From Rheum nobile (lineage: Eukaryota > Streptophyta > Magnoliopsida > Caryophyllales > Polygonaceae): 64,000 nucleotides of DNA. The stretch lies in contig WOAB01000893.1 in NCBI GenBank assembly GCA_027886185.1, positions 2,914,001-2,978,000 of the forward strand, given 5' to 3'. A program made the position numbers and the translations under genes. The notes below the pieces were generated by a model, which did not search any database, had not been told where the DNA came from, and worked only from the letters and a program-made list of their open reading frames with translations. Below are positions 55,098 to 64,000 of this stretch, piece after piece (the stretch's first letter is position 1; each line of letters starts with the position of its first letter).

Positions 55098-58000
55098 TCT
55101 ATATATATCTATAAATATATAAAGTAGACATTTTTCTCATTTAGTGCCTCATAAATTTCATCTCATTTTATTTAGACATTCCACTAGAAGTCAAATATTC
55201 CATTTTATCTCAATGGTTTAGTGAAGATATTTCATAAAATAAAAAGTTGAAAGTTCAATTCTTCTTAGAAACAATTTGATTTTTGATATTTTTTCCTTAA
55301 CCTAAGGAGTTATTTAATTTGTTAAATCACCCACTAAAATCTATAGTACTTGAAAATTATCTCAATAAGTAAACCTAAAAGTAACACTAAAAAACCAAAA
55401 AAAAAGAGAAAAACAAACCTAAAAAGGAAATACGAATACATTTATTGTATTCTTCGTACCTAAGGAAACAATGTGAGATTTCTACCAAAAAATAGAATAT
55501 TTGAGGTGGTTTGGTAAATGCAATTGAAAAATTCAAATCACAATTAGAATATATATTTTTATTTGTTTTATGGTCTTCTTCATGCTTAGCTAAACAATTT
55601 CTTTTTTTACTACTCATAGTTAAATATATAAATCAAAATCTCTATAAAACATAAAAACATAATTAAATGTAAAACAATATATCAAAATTAAGACATTACA
55701 AATCCAAATAACATAATTCGAATATAAAAAATTGTATCCACTTGAGTACCAAAACAAATATTGTATACACCTTAGTAGGATAAAATAATAAATTATTTTA
55801 ATGTAATAATTTAACTAATCACTTAAAAATTGAAATACTGCTTACCTCATTCAAGTTACAACAAGCCAATATAATCTTCATAAAACTCTCAAATCCACTG
55901 CCAACATTCAAACTTAAACACCCAATTTTAATGCATATATTGAGCTTTTCATACTTATTGTAATGTTTTTTTTCATAACTCTAAACGACTACTTTTCAAT
56001 TTTGACATTACAAACCCAATTTAGTTCTAAAACCCTTCAATTGTTTTTGTGTAAATCGGAATAATTTATAAAATTAAAATCAATGAATAGTCATCAACTA
56101 TCAAATTCAATATAGGGAGAAAACAAAGTTAATGGAAGATTATTTGGCAAGATAAGTTTGTCGCAAACATTATCTTAGAAATGTAACTGATTTGAAAAAT
56201 GTATAACATATGCCCCTATTAAATTGTCTGTAATGAATAATAATTAATGTGTCACTTAAGAAAAAATATTATCAATAAAAGTATACATTTTGGAAGAAAT
56301 AATTAAGAAGAGGATTAGAACATGAAAAAATTACCATCGAATTGCAACATCAAGAAATTGAAAAGTTCATTATACTAATTGGTGATATACTTATATCAAT
56401 GATAATTATGTCAACCTTAGTAACGTTCGGGTCATTCAAACTCACTTGGACATCGACTTTGACGGGAACAAATATATTTAAAAATGCGTGCATGTTCAAA
56501 CTCACTTGCACATAACTTTTATACGGAAATTTATTTCATTTTTAAAGAAATGAACTCATTTAAGATATTAGATTAAAACATTATTTCAATTGATTAGAGG
56601 CTGGTTTAATGTAGATGACAAATGAATGTGATCATAAAGAGAAATTTTACCTCTATATAAAGGCCATACAGATACAAGACATCCATTCCAAAAAATAAAA
56701 GATCCCAATCTTCATCTGCATTTTTTTATGAAGTTCTTACACGTACTTTATTCCTATAATTGCTTGGATTAGATTTTTTATGGTTAGTTTATTGATATCT
56801 ATTTTATGAGTTATAATTGACATTTTGTATGTTTTGTTGTTCCCCATTTTATGAATTGGATTTTGAATTGATATTTGTGTATTTTTTGTTGATATTTTTG
56901 TTCAGTGGAAGTATAATTTCGATGTCTTGAGCACATTATCACAATCCTCTTGGACTACTGATGCTCAAACAGATGAGCCAAATTGAAAGCTTAATCTATT
57001 TTATTAGCCCTGTTCGTTTTTTAGAACACTTTTTCCCATAAATTGTTTAGCTTCAAGCCACCATTGTAATATTAATTAATTAATTAAATTTTAAATTTTT
57101 GTGTAATAATAACTAAGTCAATTATTAATACTCTTTAAAAACTTTAAAACTAAAAATATACATTTGTCAAATATAGATTTTTGGGTGGTTTTGCATTCCC
57201 TGAGGTCATTTCCTACCGGTATCACATAATTGTATATGTGATCAATTGATAAACTTCTATTAGTAAAGAAAAAAACAATATGTTTTTATTCTTAAATGAG
57301 AAAGTTTTAACAGATCGTTGAATTATTTACATGGCTACATGTCTACATGCAATAACTAGAATTAATTTACTAAAGTGACAGAAATAATTGAGATCATGAG
57401 TATATATATGATTATCATGGTCGATGGTATTGTCCACTATAAATGAAGGTTTTTTCTACAATATATGTACTATAAAAAGTTAAATTTAACTTATATTATA
57501 ATATTATTTAATTATCTAAAATTTTGATGCAAAATAAGAGATTCATTGAATAATAGCTTAAGCAATAAGCATTTTTGCTTGGTATATGTTTACTACATAT
57601 TCTATAGGAGTACAAGTTTGTATTCATATATATATACATAATTGGTCATTAATGATTGTTATAATATCCTCTATCTTTGTGACTCATTTGTTACTTTTGA
57701 AACATGTAACCCCTTTTAATAAATAAATATAAGTAATTAAAACTATTATCATAACTTCTTAACAACATTCTATATGTCAATTAGTTGTCATATAACTTAA
57801 TCATTCAATAACCCTTTCAAATGCATGTTCATATCTAAAAAAATTATTCTGTACATGGTGTGGATAATGTGAAGACATACAAAATCAAATATAATAGATC
57901 ATGACCTACTAAAGCTTATTACTATGCACAATCAAAGTGAGACAATGCTATCACGAGTAAAAAAAAATCTTAGTTTCGTACGATATTTGAGATCCATATA

Positions 58001-58352
58001 AGAGTTGCAAATAAGATGTTTGATCTACTTAAAACTGTCTTAAACATGGTGATTGATAAAATAAGAAGGCAACATATTCTAAATTGTCATTTATTCTCTA
58101 CAATAGCATCTAAGTGTGTCTTTATCCATAAAAATGACAAATTCTCTAGCTTAGCTCGATGAACAAAAGTGAGTTGTTATTTGTGTACCTGTCATACTAA
58201 AATGTTCAAATTTATGTAAATTTTTGTGTTCTTAAAGCTGAAAATGTTTAAAATAAAAAAATTATTTTATTCTCATTTAAAAATAGAAAAAAAAACAATA
58301 AAATCAATATATATAACCTATGACCTGTGCGTAGAACGGGTGTGCCCTCTAA
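55098..58352 (+). mobile_element. Helitron-like non-autonomous element (candidate)
   Basis: Start TCTATATATATCTATAAATA. At the other end lies a hairpin-like ACCTGTGCGTAGAACGGGT (58323-58341), then 11 bases later CTAA followed by T, fitting the CTRR|T Helitron 3' rule. No Rep/helicase. Inside, at 56660-56995, a TATA box (CTCTATATAAAGG), an ATG (MKFLH) and a later exon-like frame after TTGTTCAG (WKYNFDVLSTLSQSSWTTDA, stop) could be a captured small gene. I do not recognise it. Confidence 0.5.
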
Positions 58353-60280
58353 TATATAAAGAAAACAAATAAGGATTTGTTTGATGAGAGTATTTATAAA
58401 AAAAAATTTAGTTAAAAAATACTTTTTTTTTGGAAAAATAGTTTTTAAATTTTGAAAGTTCGGTGGTATGGGGATATGTGTAAGGAGAAAAAAAATATTT
58501 TTTATAAATAAAGACATTATAAATATGAGGCCAAACAAGGCGTAAGTAGAGAATGAATAAACAACGGTTTCATTTTATAGTGAAGCATTAAAGAATATTA
58601 ATTCTTCTATACGCATATGTTTGGCTTTTAGAATGCACGGATATACAAGGCATCAACGCAGTGACAAATGAACCAAGTCAAAGATGCATGTGTTTGGATT
58701 ATGCCTTTACAATGCATATATATATATATATTATGAGTTTATGACATTAATTGTCTACCTTCTTCTATTCAATCTTCACGAGTTAATGCCTTCTCCTCTA
58801 CGTCACCCACTCCCCTGCAAATGCATGTGTCTCCAGTTTTATTTTATTTATTATCTCTTCACGAGGTCATTGTTTGTTTCTACATACACTAAATAATATA
58901 TTCCGCATATGCCATCCAAAATACTCTTTCCGTCTAGAAATACTTGTCTTTCTAGCATTTTTTATAATTTTTAAGAAAACTATCAAAAATACTAGTATAC
59001 TCTTACTTATTATACTATTTTTTACTTTATTGAAAATCACAACTTATAACCTCTTATTAATTGTAAGGACAAATTAATTTGTAAAGTGAAGAGTAAAAAT
59101 ACTAAAAGGATAAATATTTATAAATAAATTTTATAAATTGAAAATCACAACTTATAACCTCTTATTAATTATAAGGACAATTTATAACCCCTTATTAATT
59201 ATTGGCCATGGCCTTAAAATTGTCAAGTTTAGTTACAAGTGGATGAAGTGTACGTTTTGCTTAGTTTATTTTAATTTTTGTTGTTATTTTACGTTTAGAC
59301 AACTTCAACTCGATCTTGGAAGTTCAGATACCCGGAATAACTCCGTTTGTTTTTTTTTGGGTAGAAAGATGCCCGGAATAACTCTAGTTATGTGCCAATA
59401 TTATAATTAGTTGTCTTGAGAAATACATTTACATCTATGTTTTATTCTATTAAGATTTAAAATGTCTACTTGTATTATTAATCTGGTTTTACAATCTAGC
59501 AAATCTTATCTCAACCTAATTTGTGTGCTTCTAAGCAAGTATAACAACCTAACAACACAAGAACATATGAAACTCTAACAAAGTACTCACAAAGTTTGTA
59601 CATTTTATTCTCTATCTCTATCTCCTTGGAATGCTATAGTTGCGTTACCTTTCCTAAGGCATGCTACACGCGTATATATAGTCCTAGATAACAACCCATT
59701 AATTTACCTCCTAGCCCATGAAATGATAACGATAATTAACCAAATATTATCCACTTTTATAAATACAATACTTTAATCACTTTTTCCAAAGATAAAATGT
59801 CCTAGAACCAACAAAATCTTAAATCTCTTCTTGTGCCTTACAGCCCAAGAACCTTGAAAATCTTCTTTCCAAATTTAGTTGTTTTCATTTGAAAGTTCAC
59901 AGCGCGCGTCTCTTTACATAAATAAATCGTTCCTTGCATTGTCCCCTTCTTTGTTTCTTCTTCACAACGCGCGTGTCAATACTTTATTTTACTCAGCAAC
60001 GTTGTTCCTTTGTCAACTCTTCGTTCCTTTACTTCTTCTCATAATTTTCATTGTTTCATACTTTATTCATTCAACCTGAAACTCATAGAGACAAAATAAA
60101 CCATAAAATCTAATAGTTTTTATCATCATTAAAAGTAGAGGAAATATCATCGTTCCAACATGTATCTGAGAATTGGTTAATATGTTTGAGTTGGAACTAG
60201 TGTCTTTATTATTTACGAGTGTCTTTATTGTTTATCGGGTTTAGTGAAACTAATGTCTTTCTTGATTCAGTGGAACTAGT
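58353..60280. repeat. AT-rich region with minor repeats
   Basis: CTCTTTCCGTCTAGAAATAC at 58921 resembles a Stowaway MITE terminus (partner missing). TTGAAAATCACAACTTATAA recurs at about 59031 and 59139 as part of ~45-base direct repeats, with a third partial copy at 59190. No gene recognised. Confidence 0.5.
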
Positions 60281-60736
60281 CACTACCACAAAAATGTTTT
60301 TTAACTCGTGATATAATAACCCGGACGTTAAATATCCGGTATAATAGGAGTCTAAAACAATAAAAAATAATTTTTTTTTTATAAAATTATGAAATAACCC
60401 GAATTTAAGGCAACACGCTTGGGTTATTTGAGTATATTGCTCTTTGGACCATATACGAGAATAACCCGGTCGTTTTTTGGCTTGATATATACGGGTTATT
60501 TTGTCTTGTATTTTAAGAATATATTCCGGATATATATATTGGAACAACGCCCGAGTTATATAGTTTACGTATTTTCTAAATTCGATCACTATATATCCCT
60601 GATGCGTGTTGTCCGGATTATTTAATATATATGATGAAAGTATATAACTCGAATTTATTCGGGTCCGGGATATATAATTCAAAAAACCCAATTTCAGCTC
60701 TTTTTCCAACCCGATGCGTTGTTCTAAAAAAACCAA
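60281..60736 (+). mobile_element. CACTA (En/Spm) element end
   Basis: Begins CACTACCACAAAAATG, the plant CACTA terminus. The next ~430 bases carry many short motifs in both orientations: ATAACCCGG, AACCCGAAT, GGGTTATT, ACCCGATG. These are subterminal transposase-binding-type repeats. No opposite terminus in the window. A MITE abuts it. Confidence 0.8.
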
Positions 60737-61055
60737 GTGCTTGTTTGGTTGAACGTGGGAAGTGTAATTCTTAGGAAGTTACTTCATGTGAAATTAAAAT
60801 ATGGGAATTTAAATTCATGGGAATTAGTAAATTATGTTTGGTTAAAATCTAAATCATGAAAAAATATGTGGGAAGAAAATTTTACCTACCCCTCCCTAGG
60901 TGATTGCACTTCCTATGTTTTGTAAGAATTGAAAATCCCATTATTTAAATATCTGCATTTTTCAAAAATAAAAAGGTCAACCAAACACATAAATTTGATA
61001 TCAATTCCCAAGTAATTTAAAATCATGAAAATTTACTTCCCAACCAAACGAGCAC
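60737..61055. mobile_element. 319-bp MITE with GTGCTCGTTTGGTTG ends
   Basis: Left GTGCTTGTTTGGTTG and right, reverse-complemented, GTGCTCGTTTGGTTG. Flanked by CAA on both sides (60734-60736, 61056-61058), a possible 3-bp duplication as in PIF/Harbinger elements. Non-coding. Confidence 0.75.
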
Positions 61056-62259
61056 CAAGCTTTGCGAGCTAATCCTCCAAACCCTAAATTGAGCTTTTGG
61101 CTTCGATTGTATGTTAGAATGCTAAGTCTTTGATTGCTTGTGCCTCATAAATTTGTTCAATTTCATGAATAAGGGAGTTTGTTCTTCAATTCAATCCTCT
61201 AAACCCTAAATTGAGCTCGTGCTACTTGAAATTCGTTCTTCTATTTGAAAAATCTGGTGCGTCTGAATGAATTTGGTGGTCTTCTTCTCCTGCTGCACAC
61301 CTGCTCTCCTTTTGGTGTTCAAGTCCAGGTATACACTTAGAGGTTTTTTTTGTGTATGATAATCATGAAAAAAGGTTTTTTGTGGTATATGATAATCAGG
61401 ATGAAAGATATATGTTATCGGTTGTTTTGTTGAGACTTGAGAACTATAAGCTTATCACATGTTCCTAGAATGAGTGAAGCTGTTGCTAGTGAGCTTCTCC
61501 CTCACTATTCTCATCCATTTTGATCTTCTTTTTTTCAAAGTGTTCAATTTATGTAATTTGTATTTCCATTTGCAGTGCATTATACCTTTCATAACCTAGT
61601 TTGGTTCTTGCCTCTATTTTTGTTGTCTTTACCTTCTGATGGTAGGAAAGGGGACTGAAAACTGTTCTTGCTCTGTTCTTGGTTATGAGTATGACTTTTA
61701 ATTGTGGCTAATTATAAATACTAATTTGCTACTATATTGCATATAATGAGTGAGCAACATTGAAGACCACACTCTGAATGAAAGAAGTATGGTTTAATAA
61801 AACTTTTATCCTTCTAGATACACTGCTTCCTCGTTTTGTTGTTCACAAGTCCAAAACTATTTTGTCAGCAGAATTAGGTCCCATATTATGCAATTTAGCT
61901 TCTATTCAGTCTATTGCAATTTTGACGACGCAACTGGCTGTCAAAACTATGTCGATCTCGGGAGGGTTTGGCTTTACCTTCAAAACGATTGTCATTGTGT
62001 TTGTGCAAAGGGGGACAAAACCATGCGCACAAGTGCATGTTTGTAGGTGTACGAGGAAGATAAAAAATGCAGAGGAATCACAGGAGCACAAATTTGATCA
62101 CCTTGAGCATGCTATCTGTCCGGTTTTTGCTTCTCTACCTCCATTTTCACTTGATCAGTTTTTTCACCCTGTACAAGTACGACATGAAAAAATATACGCA
62201 ATCCAACACATTGAACCACTCTATTAGATTTAGGAAATAGGGAATTACAGGACATAGAA
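61056..62259. other. No gene recognised
   Basis: CCTCTAAACCCTAAATTGAGCT-like phrase occurs twice (about 61075 and 61196), as in duplicated leader sequence. The open frame at 61778-62227 shows no domain and is not called. Confidence 0.5.
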
Positions 62260-63064
62260 TGTTGTGCGTGAGCATAAGCCAGGATCCATACAGTACAAGA
62301 CGAAGGGCGCCAAGACTTGGTTTAACACCTTCTCGGCTAGGCTCTCTAGATTAGGACATTTGTTGTGTTTAATTGTGACTCTAAGCAAGAACTTGATGGA
62401 GATTTGACTCAAAAACTGAAATGGATATAACCCTCATAAAAAGGTTCATGAAAAGTTTGGGATAGGTATCTCACGACCCTCGAATGCAACTCACCAAGAA
62501 CCTTGAGACGATGTTGAACACTCATGGATATGACACACCAAGAATACCAACCGCCTTCGGATATGACACACCAAAGGAGTTTCGGATACGACACACCGAA
62601 ACAAGACTAAGACACTCGAGGATATCACACACCTTGAAGCCATCGTCCAATGAAGCTCAAATGAACAAAACACTCACGTTTTTTTAATCTCCAATTCAAG
62701 CTTACAGAAATACAATACTCGGCCACCCTTATATAGGTGCCAAAATACAAATACGTAAATTGCATAATTAATTCTACTAACTACCCACTAACCTAGGCAC
62801 TAAGCCTAACACTATGTAGGCCACTACCTTACCCACTAACTAGCTACAACTACTAGCTAATTAATTAAAAAACACGGAAATAGCAAAACATGACAATGCC
62901 TACGTAGTGGCCTAACTACCTTACTAATTAATTAAAAATAACAAAACAACAAACACAATTCAACTATCCCCCTAAATTGCTCATTATGCCCATGCAGCGA
63001 GGTCGAGCCTTCATCTTCATTGAAGCCACTTTAGCATGTCCTTGAGGGGTGACCCATGATCACA
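62260..63064 (-). mobile_element. Ty3/gypsy LTR, copy H2 (805 bp), probably solo
   Basis: Minus strand TGTGATCATGGG ... CACAACA; homologous throughout to 37813-38531 (same TATA region CCTTATATAGGTGCC on the plus strand, same GGATATGACACACCAA tandem near 62525-62640). No coding region is attached on either side and no clean target duplication is seen. Confidence 0.72.
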
Positions 63065-63166
63065 TCATACAAGTGTTTGCTAAGTAAATTGAACCACTCA
63101 CTTGAAGTATATCGTTATAAAAAATTTCCTAGCATTATAAAAAAAATTGCTAAGTAAATTAATTAC

Positions 63167-63604
63167 CTCAACGGTCATGGAAGCCTCTCCTGAGAAAAGG
63201 CCTCTTATTTTTGGAATGACAAGATTGATGGCTGGGAGAACAACTCTGGCTACTCTCATAATATCATCTTCTGTCAACTTGAACTCTTGCCTTTTCTAAA
63301 CAGTGTTCCTGCCAGATTCATCACAATGTATTGGAGAGGAGAGAGACTCCCAGGAACAGAAGACCCAATTGTGACCCGGCCGAGAAAACGCTACACAAAA
63401 CAGAATGGTATGGATTAAGATTATCTTTTAAATTTTATAGCAGCAGAAAAACTCAGAGATTAGTACCCGAAGCTCAATTTTGTTGTGAAACACGAAGACA
63501 AGAAACAGAGACATCCAAATCCAAACCGTAGTAGCAGAAAAACTCAGAGATTAGTACCTGAAGCTCAAGAATAGTGTGATCCACCATAGAAACGACCATG
63601 TACA
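63167..63604 (-). pseudogene. Host-like gene fragment, tentatively reticulon-like
   Basis: Exon piece 63558-63604 (MYMVVSMVDHTILELQ) ends CAG|GTACTAATC. Intron 63391-63557 ends TGTGTAG. Exon 63167-63390 reads RFLGRVTIGSSVPGSLSPLQ, then YIVMNLAGTLFRKGK, then after a frame slip QEFKLTEDDIMRVARVVLPA followed by INLVIPKIRGLFSGEASMTV, and ends GAG|GTAATT. The last part resembles the segment before the second membrane hairpin of RTNLB17/21-type reticulons (FSGEPSMTLKV style). I am not sure of the family. The intron holds an ~87-base-spaced duplicate of the exon-1 donor region. A copia LTR interrupts exon 1. Confidence 0.45.
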
Positions 63605-63881
63605 TGTTGGAACAAAAGGGCCGTTGCAAGCACAGCAATTCAGTGGAATTGCTCTCTGTGATTCAATGTGTTTGTATGCAAAAGACTTACTTTCATTGGA
63701 ACAAAGGTGACCTCCATTTATAGAGAAGAAACCACAACTTACAAGAAAACTCTAGTTGCCAAAACACTAAATGCACCTCAGAGTTCCAAAGAAACTTAAC
63801 TGAACTTAGACATAGATAGGAGACAAGCATGCCTCGGCCTTTAATTAAGACTTGCATTGGAAACGAGTTTAAACTTCAACA
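63605..63881 (-). mobile_element. Ty1/copia 3' LTR (277 bp)
   Basis: Minus strand begins TGTTGAAGTTTAAACTCG at 63881 just after the purine tract AAGAGGGAG and ends at CCAACA at 63605. A TATA box (CTCTATAAATGG) lies near 63720 on the minus strand. It sits in coding sequence of the host-like gene. Confidence 0.85.
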
Positions 63882-63888
63882 CTCCCTC

Positions 63889-64000
63889 TTAAACTTGTTT
63901 TACCAGACCCAAAGCATTCCTCAACTTTGCAAAAATCTCAAACTTCAGTGGCTTGGTAAAAATGTCTGCAATTTGATCTTGAGATCTCACATACTCCATT
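63889..64000 (-). pseudogene. Ty1/copia polyprotein C-terminus (RNase H end), cut by the window edge
   Basis: Reads MEYVRSQDQIADIFTKPLKF, then EIFAKLRNALGLVKQV and a stop at 63889, the conserved end of plant copia polyproteins, 7 bases before the 3' LTR. The rest lies beyond the window, so whether the element is intact cannot be judged. Typed as pseudogene only because it is incomplete here. Confidence 0.9.

Noticed and set aside
58248..58538. 96-codon hydrophobic minus-strand open frame
   Set aside because: Low-complexity A/T-rich DNA spanning the Helitron 3' hairpin. The Phe/Ile/Leu content follows from composition.
60209..60736. 175-codon minus-strand open frame
   Set aside because: Lies wholly over CACTA subterminal repeats, with no domain and biased Tyr/Ile content from the AT-rich repeats.
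61778..62227. 149-codon plus-strand open frame with several Cys/His residues
   Set aside because: No recognisable domain, no splice or promoter context. The Cys/His spacing fits no zinc-binding pattern I know.

Overview
The window reads as nuclear DNA of a flowering plant, almost certainly a eudicot. It is AT-rich and contains plant-type transposon lineages, namely Athila-, Tat- and chromovirus-like Ty3/gypsy, Ty1/copia, L1 and RTE LINEs, and hAT, MULE, CACTA, Helitron-like and MITE DNA elements. Coding pieces are broken by GT-AG introns. I cannot name the species. I see no intact host gene: this is nested, decaying repeat DNA with a few exons captured from or left by host genes.

Layout, left half. 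1-587 is the end of a TGTAATACCCC-type LTR abutting a broken gypsy gag (588-2020) whose primer-binding site and 5' LTR follow at 3091-3868, all on the minus strand. 3869-10258 holds two diverged LTR-like blocks in head-to-head orientation. A 1.7 kb fold-back element with a TGCACATACAAG repeat core (7826-9493) sits in the second. 10261-12277 is a broken hAT transposase. Next come an exon of a receptor-like cytoplasmic kinase and two exons of quinolinate phosphoribosyltransferase (12289-13197). 13270-18478 is an L1 LINE with a 17-bp target duplication. 19415-19838 and 21456-21984 are MULE-type MITEs, the latter inside an Athila-like LTR relic. 22439-28616 is a MULE region: a broken transposase carrying a 122-bp near-perfect inverted duplication, a small spliced antisense-oriented gene, a 425-bp tandem array and a second transposase-like N-terminus.

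Middle. 28640-31848 is a minus-strand LTR relic containing a 913-bp hAT element with 8-bp target duplication and three fold-back elements. One of these (30992-31296) has 118-bp arms capped by a tRNA-like loop. 31849-34890 is a degraded Tat-type retroelement (RT, RNase H, PBS) with a PPR-gene fragment between them. 36189-39387 is a tentative hAT-like element with a nested gypsy LTR.

Right half. A plus-strand L1 LINE with an RNase H domain (about 39390-52787) is split by a complete but non-autonomous Athila-like element (41301-48183, target duplication TACCT) that keeps gag and protease only. Then follow an RTE LINE 3' piece (53478-54490), a Helitron-like stretch with tRNA-like modules (54851-58352), a CACTA end with a MITE beside it (60281-61055), a second copy of the gypsy LTR seen at 37813 (62260-63064), and a broken host-like gene (63167-63604) interrupted by a copia element that runs off the window.

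The signals I consider least explained are: (i) a dyad motif CCGC-N4-GCGG shared by unrelated LTR families and amplified in one of them; (ii) hairpin elements capped by a tRNA-like loop; (iii) the inverted duplication inside the MULE transposase, which resembles a silencing locus in layout; (iv) the uncharacterised small MULE-associated gene downstream of a tandemly repeated upstream region.
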